From assembly GCA_038237745.1 (NCBI GenBank), contig JBBRYJ010000008.1, positions 62,001-126,000 on the forward strand: a stretch of 64,000 nt of DNA. Direction: 5' to 3'. Below, piece after piece: positions 9,420 to 16,653 of this stretch. This DNA comes from DASQEH01 sp038237745 (lineage in GTDB: Bacteria > Actinomycetota > Actinomycetes > Propionibacteriales > Nocardioidaceae). The first letter of the stretch is position 1; every line of letters starts with the position of its first letter. The notes beneath the pieces are model-generated. The model was not told the DNA's origin. It did not search any database and saw only the letters and a list, made by a program, of their open reading frames with translations. The translations under genes were made by a program, and so were the position numbers.

Positions 9420-10400
9420 TCAGGCTCTGCCGTCGAAGAGGCTCGTCACGGACCCGTCTTCGAAGACCTCCCGGATCGCCCGGCTGATGAGGGGCGCGAT
9501 CGACAGCACGGTGAGCTTGTCGAACTTGCGGTCGGACGGGATGGGCAACGTGTTGGTGACGATGACCTCACACGCCCGGCAGTTCTTGAGCCTGTCGACG
9601 GCCGGCTCGGACAGGATCGCGTGGGTCGCCGCGATCACGACGTCGGAGGCACCTGCGTCCATGAGGGCCTCGGCCGCCTTCACGATGGTGCCCCCGGTGT
9701 CGATCATGTCGTCGACGAGGACGCAGACGCGTCCCTGGACGCCGCCGACGACCCGGTTGGCGACCGACTCGTTCGCGCGCGTGATGTCGCGGGTCTTGTG
9801 GATGAAAGCCAACGGCGCCCCGTCCAGTCGCGACGACCATTGCTCGGCCACCTTGATCCGACCGGCATCGGGTGAGACGACCGCGAGATCCTCTTGGCCG
9901 TACCGCTGGGCGACGTACTCCGACAGGATCGGCAGCGCCATCAGGTGGTCGACAGGGCCGTCGAAGAACCCTTGGATCTGCGCAGTGTGGAGGTCGACAC
10001 AGATGAGGCGGTCGGCCCCTGCCGTCTTGCACAGGTCTGCCATCAACCGCGCCGAGATCGGCTCGCGTCCCCGGCTCTTCTTGTCCTGTCGAGCATATCC
10101 GTAGTTGGGAAGGACGAGAGTGATCCGCTTGGCAGACGCCCGTTTGAGAGCGTCGACCATGATCAGCTGCTCCATGATCCACTCGTTGACGGGAGCCGTG
10201 TGGCTCTGGATCACGAACGCGTCGCTGCCGCGCACCGACTCCTGAAAGCGAACGTAGTACTCGCTGTTGGCGAAGTCTCGGTGGGTGGTCGCCACCAGGG
10301 CTGTCTCGAGGAGCGTCGCCACCTCGTCGGCCAGGTGCGGGTGAGCCCGTCCGGAGAACAACATCAGATTCTTCTCGGTCGTCCGTTTGAGCCCCGTCAC
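9420..10400 (-). CDS. prs: Ribose-phosphate pyrophosphokinase
   Basis: Makes PRPP from ribose 5-phosphate and ATP for nucleotide, His and Trp synthesis. With the start at GTG 10400 (VTGLKRTTEKNLMLFSG) it has 326 residues, the standard length. Motifs: FSGRAHPHLADEV, the ATP flexible loop YARQDKKSRGREPISA, the Mg-binding DLHTAQIQGFF, and the PRPP loop VLVDDMIDTGGTIVKA. GTG overlaps the glmU TGA as GTGA, so the two are translationally coupled. The longer frame to 10508 is glmU coding sequence read in another phase. Confidence 0.97.
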   Translation of the reverse strand: MTGLKRTTEKNLMLFSGRAHPHLADEVATLLETALVATTHRDFANSEYYVRFQESVRGSDAFVIQSHTAPVNEWIMEQLIMVDALKRASAKRITLVLPNYGYARQDKKSRGREPISARLMADLCKTAGADRLICVDLHTAQIQGFFDGPVDHLMALPILSEYVAQRYGQEDLAVVSPDAGRIKVAEQWSSRLDGAPLAFIHKTRDITRANESVANRVVGGVQGRVCVLVDDMIDTGGTIVKAAEALMDAGASDVVIAATHAILSEPAVDRLKNCRACEVIVTNTLPIPSDRKFDKLTVLSIAPLISRAIREVFEDGSVTSLFDGRA

Positions 10401-11872
10401 CGCTCCTCCTTCTCCGGCACAGCATCGGCCTGTCGAGCCGCCTCGGCATCTCGCGTCCTCTCGGCGGCGTGCGCGGCAGGTGTGCCCGCGCGCTTGCGCG
10501 TCACCCAACCGTCCAGGTGCCGCTGTGGCCCGCTGCTCACTGCCAGCGTCCCCGGTGGGACGTCTCGCCGGACGACGGTGCCGGCGCCCGTAGCGGCACC
10601 GTCGCCGATGTCGACAGGGGCGACGAACGTGTTGTTGGCACCGGTGTGGCAGTAGCTCCCCACAGTGGTGCGGTGCTTGGACACGCCGTCGTAGTTGGCA
10701 AAGATGGTCCCAGCGCCGATGTTGGTGCCCTCGCCGACCTCGGCGTCACCGACGTAGGACAGATGCGGGACCTTCGCCCCTGCGCCGATGGAGACGTTCT
10801 TCGTCTCGACGAAGCTGCCGATCTTGCCCTTCCCGCCGAGCACCGTCCCTGGGCGTAGGTACGCGAAGGGGCCGACCGTCGATCCCGGCCCGAGCACGGC
10901 CTGCGACCCGTGCGTACGGACCACCTGCGCCGAAGCTCCCACGTCGACATCGGTCAGCGTGGTGTCCGGACCGATGACCGCACCGCTGGCTACCGTGGTC
11001 CCGCCGTGGAGCTGGACGCCCGGACGAAGAGACACGTCCGGTGCGAGCTGCACCGTCACGTCCACCCACGTCGTGGCCGGATCGATCACCTCCACCCCGG
11101 AGTCCATCCAGTGCTGGAGGACTCGGCGGTTCAGCTCACGCCCGAGCGCCGACAGCTGCGACCTCGTGTTCGCGCCTTCTGTCTGCCAGGAGTCCGCCGT
11201 GCGCAGGGCACCCACCTGGCGACCTTCGTCGCGGGCGATCGCCACGACATCGGTGAGATACACCTCGCCGGCGGCGTTGTCGCGGCCGACCCGTGCCAAT
11301 GCGGCCCGCAGGACGGCATCGTCGTACACGAAGATGCCGGAGTTGATCTCGGTGATCGCGCGCTGGGCCTCCGTGGCGTCCTTCTCCTCGACGATGGCTA
11401 GAACATCTCCATCCGAGTTTCGCACGATCCGGCCGTAGCCATGAGGGTCGACGACGTCGGCGGTCAGGACCGTGACCGCGTTCGCCCCGGCACGGTGGGC
11501 CGCTACGAGCTGCGAGAGGGTCTGGGTCGTCTGGAGCGGTACGTCGCCGTACGTCACCACGACAGGCGCGTCTCCACACCGCGGCAGCTCCGCCAGGGCC
11601 AGCTGGACCGCGTGGCCGGTCCCGAGCTGCTGTGCCTGGACGACGACCGAGGCCGTGGGGTCGATCTCCTCGAGGTGACCCTCCACGAGCTCACGCGCGT
11701 GACCCACCACGACGACCAGACGCTCCGGCATGAGCCCGCGGGCGGCAGCGAGCGAGTGACCGAGGAGGCTCCTGCCGCCTATCGTGTGAAGCACCTTCGG
11801 GGTGGCGGACCGCATCCGGGTGCCCCCCCCTGCCGCCAGCACGATGACTGCTCCGGGGCGGACTGCCGTCAC
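10397..11872 (-). CDS. glmU: Bifunctional UDP-GlcNAc pyrophosphorylase / GlcN-1-P acetyltransferase
   Basis: Makes UDP-GlcNAc for peptidoglycan: the C-terminal half acetylates GlcN-1-P and the N-terminal half uridylylates it. Start at GTG 11872 (VTAVRPGAVIVLAAGGGTRM) gives 491 residues. The N domain has the nucleotidyltransferase loop LAAGGGTRMRSATPKVLHT, VTYGDVPL and NSGIFVYDD. From about residue 240 there is a left-handed beta-helix of hexapeptide repeats with the acetyl-CoA-site signature GTNIGAGTIFANYDGVSKH, then a Glu/Ala-rich tail. tRNA-Gln lies just upstream on the same strand and prs overlaps downstream, the common actinobacterial arrangement. Confidence 0.97.
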   Translation of the reverse strand: MTAVRPGAVIVLAAGGGTRMRSATPKVLHTIGGRSLLGHSLAAARGLMPERLVVVVGHARELVEGHLEEIDPTASVVVQAQQLGTGHAVQLALAELPRCGDAPVVVTYGDVPLQTTQTLSQLVAAHRAGANAVTVLTADVVDPHGYGRIVRNSDGDVLAIVEEKDATEAQRAITEINSGIFVYDDAVLRAALARVGRDNAAGEVYLTDVVAIARDEGRQVGALRTADSWQTEGANTRSQLSALGRELNRRVLQHWMDSGVEVIDPATTWVDVTVQLAPDVSLRPGVQLHGGTTVASGAVIGPDTTLTDVDVGASAQVVRTHGSQAVLGPGSTVGPFAYLRPGTVLGGKGKIGSFVETKNVSIGAGAKVPHLSYVGDAEVGEGTNIGAGTIFANYDGVSKHRTTVGSYCHTGANNTFVAPVDIGDGAATGAGTVVRRDVPPGTLAVSSGPQRHLDGWVTRKRAGTPAAHAAERTRDAEAARQADAVPEKEER

Positions 11873-11893
11873 CTGCGCTCCTCGCGGTCTCTG

Positions 11894-11966
11894 CTCCCCC
11901 GCCTGGCTTCGATCCAGGACCTCGAGCTTCAAAGGCTCGCGGGCTGCCGGGTTACCCCACAGGGGA
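11894..11966 (-). tRNA. tRNA-Gln, anticodon TTG
   Basis: Read on the minus strand, a complete 73-nt cloverleaf folds: acceptor TCCCCTG/CGGGGGA, a 3-bp D stem GGG/CCC with loop TAACCCGGCAG typical of tRNA-Gln, anticodon stem CGAGC/GCTCG with loop CTTTGAA (anticodon TTG), a 4-nt variable loop, T stem CCTGG/CCAGG and discriminator G; the genome then continues CAG. The T loop reads ATCGAAG, so the usual T54 is A. Position just upstream of glmU matches other Actinomycetes. Not transcribed antisense to any gene. Confidence 0.88.
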
Positions 11967-12139
11967 TTGCGTGGCGTGCTCCGGAACGGCGCACCCCTGC
12001 GTACGCCACAGTCTGCCACAGGGCGTTGGCGCGTCCCGGGCTCCGCAACCTACGATGCCGGCACGGTCGTCGGACGGTTCACGCCTACGCTGAACCGTCT
12101 GCAGGCCTCACGCGGCACGGGACTCAAAGGGGGGCTGCA

Positions 12140-12161
12140 GGTTACGTGACCGTAGGTTACG
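12140..12161. promoter_or_regulatory. Repeat-rich candidate operator upstream of the desaturase
   Basis: GGTTACG occurs twice (12140-12146 and 12155-12161), 15 bp apart, and the core TACG-TGAC-CGTA (12143-12154) is an inverted repeat. It lies about 45-60 bp before the desaturase start. The adjacent TetR gene is the obvious candidate regulator. This is a visual motif call only. Confidence 0.3.
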
Positions 12162-12202
12162 CTTCAGTAGGTACCTGCTTCCTGACTGTTGGAGAACCGC
12201 TG

Positions 12203-13171
12203 ATGACCCCAGCCACCGCCGTACAAGCCCCGCCCCTGCCGGACGCGACCGACCAGGTGCTCGGCACCCTTGGCGGTGACGTGCAGTCTCGAGGCGAGCG
12301 CATCGCACTCGGCATCTTCATCGTGCTGCCCTTCCTGTCCATCGTCGCGGCGGTCCCGGTCGCCTGGGGCGGTTGGCTCGGCTGGCGTGACGTCATCATC
12401 GCCTTCGTCATGTACGCAGTCACCGGCCACGGGATCACGGTCGGCTTCCACCGCTTCTTCACGCACAAGGCCTTCAAGGCGAACCGGGTCGTGAAGATCT
12501 CCCTGGCCGTTGCCGGCTCGATGGCCATCCAGGGGCCAGTGATCCGCTGGGTCGCCGACCATCGCAAGCACCACAAGTTCTCCGACCGCGACGGTGACCC
12601 GCACTCGCCATGGCGGTACGGCGACACGGTGCCGGCACTCATGAAGGGCCTGTTCTTCGCCCACATGGGATGGCTCTTCGACGCAGAGCAGACGTCGCAG
12701 CGGCAGTATGCTCCCGACCTCCTCAAGGACGGTGACATCGTCCGAGTCTCCCGCGCGTTCCCGTTGCTGGTTGCGGTGTCCCTTGCCCTTCCGCTCGTCG
12801 TCGGCGGCCTGTGGTCGATGTCGTGGCAAGGAGCGCTGACCGCGTTCTTCTGGGGCTCGTTGGTGCGGGTAGGACTCCTGCACCACGTGACGTGGTCCAT
12901 CAACTCGATCTGCCACGCGGTTGGCGAGCGTCCCTTCAAGTCTCGCGACAAGTCGGGCAACGTCTGGTGGTTGGCGATCCCATCCATGGGTGAGTCGTGG
13001 CACAACCTGCACCACAGCGACCCGACCTGTGCCAGACACGGTGTTCTCAAAGGTCAGATCGACACGTCGGCTCGCATCATCTGGCTACTGGAGAAGTGCG
13101 GCTGGGTGACGACCGTGAGGTGGCCGGTCCAGGACCGGCTCGACGCCAAGCGCGTCTCACCCATCTCCTGA
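12203..13171 (+). CDS. Membrane fatty-acid (acyl-CoA) desaturase, delta-9 type
   Basis: Di-iron membrane enzyme that introduces a cis double bond into long acyl chains and so adjusts membrane fluidity. The start at ATG 12203 has GGAG nine bases upstream and gives 322 residues. All three His boxes are present: HRFFTH in GFHRFFTHKAF (residues ~80), HRKHH in VADHRKHHKFSD (~120), and HNLHH in WHNLHHSDPT (~270), with four hydrophobic spans between them. The TetR gene starts 3-27 bp downstream, so the pair is probably co-transcribed. Electron donor and chain position cannot be read from sequence. Confidence 0.94.
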   Translation: MTPATAVQAPPLPDATDQVLGTLGGDVQSRGERIALGIFIVLPFLSIVAAVPVAWGGWLGWRDVIIAFVMYAVTGHGITVGFHRFFTHKAFKANRVVKISLAVAGSMAIQGPVIRWVADHRKHHKFSDRDGDPHSPWRYGDTVPALMKGLFFAHMGWLFDAEQTSQRQYAPDLLKDGDIVRVSRAFPLLVAVSLALPLVVGGLWSMSWQGALTAFFWGSLVRVGLLHHVTWSINSICHAVGERPFKSRDKSGNVWWLAIPSMGESWHNLHHSDPTCARHGVLKGQIDTSARIIWLLEKCGWVTTVRWPVQDRLDAKRVSPIS

Positions 13172-13174
13172 CCG

Positions 13175-13837
13175 ATGCGGCCGGCGGATGAGGGCGTCGT
13201 GAGCGAGGCCAAGCCCCGGCGGAACCAGCGCACCCGGATGACAAGTGCCGAGCGGCGCGAACAGCTGCTCGAGATCGCCAGGACCCTGTTCGCCGAGCGT
13301 GGCTTCGAGGGCACGTCGATCGAGGAGATTGCCGCGCGTGCCGGGGTGTCGAAGCCGATCGTCTACGAGCACTTCGGCGGCAAGGAGGGCCTGTACGCCG
13401 TCGTGGTCGACCGCGAGGTGCGTCAGCTCCTGTCGATGATGCGTTCCTCACTCACGTCCGGGCATCCGCGGGAGCTCCTCGAGCAGGCCACGTTCGCGCT
13501 CCTCGACTACATCGACGAGTCGTCGGACGGTTTCCGCATCCTTGTCAGGGACTCTCCGCTCGGCTCTGAGTCCGGCTCGTTCGGCTCGATCATCGGCGAC
13601 ATCGCATCCCGGGTGGAGTACATACTCGAGGCCGAGTTCCGAGAACGTGGCTTCGACGCGGCCTACTCGCCCATGTATGCGCAAATGCTCGTTGGGATGG
13701 TGGGCACGACAGGGCAGTGGTGGCTGGATGCCCGGACGGCGGCGAAAGCCGATGTGGCGGCTCACCTCGTCAACCTGGCCTGGAACGGCCTGTCGGGTCT
13801 CGAGAAGGCTCCGGCGCTCAGGACGCCCCGCGCCTGA
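13175..13837 (+). CDS. TetR-family regulator, FasR/Rv3208-like architecture
   Basis: A 220-residue repressor or activator with an N-terminal TetR helix-turn-helix (EIARTLFAERGFEGTSIEEIAARAGVSKPIVYEHFGGKEGLY). The C-terminal ligand domain has FRILVRDSPLG and LVGMVGTTGQWWLDARTAAK, a layout like the lipid-responsive FasR group. It directly follows the desaturase, so control of unsaturated fatty-acid synthesis is inferred. Starts at ATG 13175 and GTG 13199 (VSEAKPRRN) are both possible. Its 3' end overlaps the convergent deaminase gene by 20 bp. Confidence 0.85.
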   Translation: MRPADEGVVSEAKPRRNQRTRMTSAERREQLLEIARTLFAERGFEGTSIEEIAARAGVSKPIVYEHFGGKEGLYAVVVDREVRQLLSMMRSSLTSGHPRELLEQATFALLDYIDESSDGFRILVRDSPLGSESGSFGSIIGDIASRVEYILEAEFRERGFDAAYSPMYAQMLVGMVGTTGQWWLDARTAAKADVAAHLVNLAWNGLSGLEKAPALRTPRA

Positions 13838-14846
13838 GGTAGCCGTCGATCTCCTCCACCATTGCCTGCTTGAGGGTCACATCGGCGAAGCTCACGCGAA
13901 CTGCGTCGCGGGCTATCCCGGCCACTCCCTCGCGGTCGAGGCCAAGCAGCTCGGCGGCGACCTCGTACTCGTGGTTCAAGGTGGTGCCGAACATGGGTGG
14001 GTCGTCGGAGTTCACCGTGACGGTGACCCCGGCGGCATACAACTGCGAGATCGGGTGACTCTCCAGGTCGGGAACCGCCCGGGTGGCGACGTTCGACGTC
14101 GGGCATACCTCGAGGGCGATCCCGGCCGAGACAAGATGCTCCAGGAGCGCTGGGTCCTGCGTCGCCGAGGTGCCGTGACCGATCCGCTCGGCACCCAGTA
14201 GGAGGATGGCGTCCCAGATGGTCTCTGGGCCGGTCGTCTCGCCGGCATGTGGTACCGATCGGAGCCCCGCTGCGCGGGCCTGGTCGAAATAAGGCTTGAA
14301 CTGCGGGCGCGGCCAGCCCACCTCCGGGCCACCGAGCCCGAACGAAACCAGCCCTGCCGGAGCAAGCTCAGTCGCTATCCGTGCGGTCTCCCGTGCTGCC
14401 GGGATGCCGAACTCGCCGGGAATGTCGAAGCACCACCGCAGGACCAGCCCGAAGTCCCGCTCGGCGGCATATCTGGCGTCCTCGATCGCCTCGCAGTACG
14501 CCTCCGCGGGGATCCCCACCAGGACCGACGTGTACGGCGAGCAGGTCAGCTCGGCGTACCGGATCTGTTGCTGGGACATCTCCCGGGCGATCTCGAAGGT
14601 GAGCATCCGGACGTCGTCGGGCGTCCGGACCAGCTCGACGACGGACAGGTACACCTCGATGAAATGCTGGAAGTCCGTGAAGGCGAAGTACTCGCCGACC
14701 TGCGCCGGGTCCTCGGGCACCCGGGTGCCCGGATGGCGAGAGGCGAGCTCCGCGACGATATCAGGGGAGGCCGAGCCGACCTGGTGCACGTGAAGCTCCG
14801 CCTTGGGGAGCCCGGCGATGAAGTCAGCGAGGCGTTCTGGACTCAT
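13818..14846 (-). CDS. Adenosine deaminase-family amidohydrolase, possibly aminodeoxyfutalosine deaminase
   Basis: Zn-dependent purine deaminase of 342 residues. Metal and catalytic motifs: HVHQVGS near residue 19 (usual HxH), SFGLGGPE, HAGE, ERIGHGTS, CPTSN and the metal Asp pair in NSDDPPMFGT. The HQVGSAS and DDPPMFGT variants recall, from memory, the streptomycete branch shown to deaminate 6-aminodeoxyfutalosine in menaquinone synthesis, rather than classical adenosine deaminase. Either substrate remains possible. It is the last gene of a three-gene operon with tam and the VOC gene; the start is ten bases after the VOC stop. Confidence 0.88.
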   Translation of the reverse strand: MSPERLADFIAGLPKAELHVHQVGSASPDIVAELASRHPGTRVPEDPAQVGEYFAFTDFQHFIEVYLSVVELVRTPDDVRMLTFEIAREMSQQQIRYAELTCSPYTSVLVGIPAEAYCEAIEDARYAAERDFGLVLRWCFDIPGEFGIPAARETARIATELAPAGLVSFGLGGPEVGWPRPQFKPYFDQARAAGLRSVPHAGETTGPETIWDAILLLGAERIGHGTSATQDPALLEHLVSAGIALEVCPTSNVATRAVPDLESHPISQLYAAGVTVTVNSDDPPMFGTTLNHEYEVAAELLGLDREGVAGIARDAVRVSFADVTLKQAMVEEIDGYLRRGAS

Positions 14847-14855
14847 GCGTGGACT

Positions 14856-15223
14856 TTAGGCCGGCGTCCCTCGGTCGCCGAGAAGCTCCACCCGATTCCC
14901 GTGAGGGTCGGCTGTGTGGAACCGCACGTACCCCTCGAAGCTGCTGTCCCACGAGACGAGGTGGCCTGCGTCCGTCAGCGCTCTCGCCGCACCGTCCAGG
15001 TCCTCGACGAGGAACGCGGCATGGGCCTTACCTGACGGTACGAAGGGCGTCTCGACGCCGATATGGAGCTCGTATCCGGCTCCACGGAACCAGATGCCGC
15101 CGCGAGCGGCGAGCTCGGGCGGCTTCGCCACCTCTACCAGCCCCAGCAGATCGGCGTAGAAGCGCCGCGCAGCCTCCTCTCCGCGATGGGACAGCAGACC
15201 TGAACGTGATGGAGGGACGTCAT
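14856..15223 (-). pseudogene. VOC/glyoxalase-family gene with an apparent frameshift
   Basis: Most of a one-domain VOC protein is readable: EEAARRFYADLLGLVEV, WFRGAGYELHIGVE, HAAFLVEDLD and FHTADPHGNRVELLGD at the C-terminus. The natural start, ATG at 15223, overlaps the tam stop as ATGA and reads MTSLHHVQVCCPI, a perfect VOC N-terminus, but in a different phase. The two parts join only if one base is added (or two removed) near 15180-15190. Either the gene is newly broken or the sequence has an indel error. The longer in-phase frame up to 15344 is tam sequence, not VOC. Confidence 0.8.
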
Positions 15224-16008
15224 GACAGTCGCTGCGCGACGACGAAGACCCGCCGGAAAGGAAGCACCGTTCCATAGTGCTGCTGCGGGTAGGCCACGCG
15301 CAGGCGCTCCTTGTACTCACCGACGAACGCCTCCAGCAGAGCACCTCCGAGGCGCTCCAGTACCGGGCGGGCTCCGGTACCGGATATCCACTCGAAGACC
15401 GGGTCTGGTCCCCTCAGGACGTGAAGGTATGTCGTCTCCCACGCATCGACCCTGCAGCCGAGGTGAGTGAGGTCGGACAGGTAGGTAGCCGCGTCACCGG
15501 CGACGGGCATCTCGACGTCACCGATGGCGCCGGCGAAGCGCCGATCGCAGGCCAGCTCCCGCAGCAGGACGTGGCTTGGTTCCTCGAAGTTTCCCGGCAC
15601 CTGGAAGGCGAACCATCCATCGCCGGCCAGTTCGCCGAGCAGACTCGGGAGCAGCTCGCGGTGTCCTGGTACCCATTGCAGCGCAGCATTGCTCACCAGG
15701 ACATCGACCGGCGAGTCCGGCCGCCACCGGACCAGGTCCGCCAGGCGGAACCTGAGCCGTGCGCTCGAGTGTTCCTCCGCTTCCTCGATCATGGCCGGTG
15801 ACGAGTCGATGCCTTCGACGTGGGCACGCGACCACCGCTGCGCAAGAGCGGTGGTGAGGTGCCCTGGCCCACAGCCGAGGTCGACGACTCTCCGCGGCGC
15901 GGTCGCGCCGATGCGGGCGGTCAGCTCGAAGAACGGTCTCGATCGCTCGTCGACGTAGGTCAGGTAGGTCTGCGGGTCCCAGCTCGGCACGGCCGCCCTC
16001 CCCGTCAT
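15220..16008 (-). CDS. tam: Trans-aconitate 2-methyltransferase
   Basis: SAM-dependent enzyme that methylates trans-aconitate, the spontaneous isomer of cis-aconitate that inhibits aconitase. The start at 16008 (MTGRAAVPSWDPQTYLTYV) gives 262 residues; a GTG at 15990 (VPSWDP) is also plausible. Features: the Tam N-terminus WDPQTYLTYVDERSRPF, SAM motif I VVDLGCGPGHLT, NAALQWVPGH and FQVPGNFEEPSH. It is divergent from the MarR gene now read as tamR and overlaps the VOC gene by four bases. The tam/tamR arrangement is known from Streptomyces. Confidence 0.9.
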   Translation of the reverse strand: MTGRAAVPSWDPQTYLTYVDERSRPFFELTARIGATAPRRVVDLGCGPGHLTTALAQRWSRAHVEGIDSSPAMIEEAEEHSSARLRFRLADLVRWRPDSPVDVLVSNAALQWVPGHRELLPSLLGELAGDGWFAFQVPGNFEEPSHVLLRELACDRRFAGAIGDVEMPVAGDAATYLSDLTHLGCRVDAWETTYLHVLRGPDPVFEWISGTGARPVLERLGGALLEAFVGEYKERLRVAYPQQHYGTVLPFRRVFVVAQRLS

Positions 16009-16032
16009 TCCACGTGCTGCCTCGGTAAAGTA

Positions 16033-16046
16033 TTTTGATATCAAGA
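16033..16046. promoter_or_regulatory. TamR-type operator, site 1
   Basis: TTTTGATATCAAGA, a near-perfect palindrome with core TTGATATCAA, lies in the tam-tamR divergent gap. It differs at one position from the symmetric form TCTTGATATCAAGA, the kind of site MarR-family TamR proteins bind. Confidence 0.7.
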
Positions 16047-16066
16047 CGAGTGTCGCCCTTACGATC

Positions 16067-16080
16067 TCTTCACGTCAAGA
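16067..16080. promoter_or_regulatory. TamR-type operator, site 2 (degenerate)
   Basis: TCTTCACGTCAAGA keeps both outer arms of site 1 (TCTT..TCAAGA) and matches the symmetric form at 11 of 14 positions. Centre-to-centre distance from site 1 is 34 bp. It lies 16-25 bp before the tamR start. Confidence 0.55.
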
Positions 16081-16096
16081 GTGTTGCCCGTCTACA

Positions 16097-16624
16097 GTGG
16101 CAGCCATGGCGGCCTCCGACCGGACAGCACCGCCGACTGACGAGGTCGACCGGTTAGTGACCGCCTGGTCGCGGGAGCGTCCCGATCTCGATGTAGCACC
16201 CATGCAGGTGCTGAGCCGGGTCACCCGGCTCGCCCGCCACCTCGACCTGGCCCGTCGGCAGGCCTTCGCAGAGCGCGACCTCGAGACCTGGGAGTTCGAC
16301 GTGCTGTCGGCGCTGAGGAGGGCGGGACGGCCGTACGAGCTGTCGCCGGGTCGCCTCGTCCACGAGACCATGGTGACGTCGGGGACGATGACACACCGGG
16401 TGGATCGGCTGGTCGCCAAGGGCCTCGTAGAGCGGCTCCCGGACCCTGCCGACCGACGCGGCGTGATCGTCCGGCTGACTGAAGCGGGGCGGTCCGCGGT
16501 CGATGCCGCGTTGGCCGAGCTGCTCGCGAAGGAGCGGCGGCTGCTGGCCACGCTGTCGGCCCCGGACCGCAGAACACTGGCCGACCTGCTCCGCACGGTG
16601 ACGGCGCCCTTCGACTCCACCTAA
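16097..16624 (+). CDS. tamR: MarR-family regulator, TamR
   Basis: A 175-residue winged-helix protein with an extended N-terminal helix (DRLVTAWSRERPDLDVAP) as in the TamR/PecS group of MarR proteins. The wing region is MTHRVDRLVAKGLVERLPDPADRRGVIVRLTEAG. It is divergent from tam over a 90-bp gap with two palindromes. By analogy with Streptomyces TamR it should repress tam and itself and respond to citrate or trans-aconitate, sensing aconitase failure under oxidative stress; that part is inference. Starts at GTG 16097 or ATG 16106 are both possible. Confidence 0.85.
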   Translation: MAAMAASDRTAPPTDEVDRLVTAWSRERPDLDVAPMQVLSRVTRLARHLDLARRQAFAERDLETWEFDVLSALRRAGRPYELSPGRLVHETMVTSGTMTHRVDRLVAKGLVERLPDPADRRGVIVRLTEAGRSAVDAALAELLAKERRLLATLSAPDRRTLADLLRTVTAPFDST

Positions 16625-16653
16625 GGGGGCCGCGGGACGACCTGCTGGGACGA

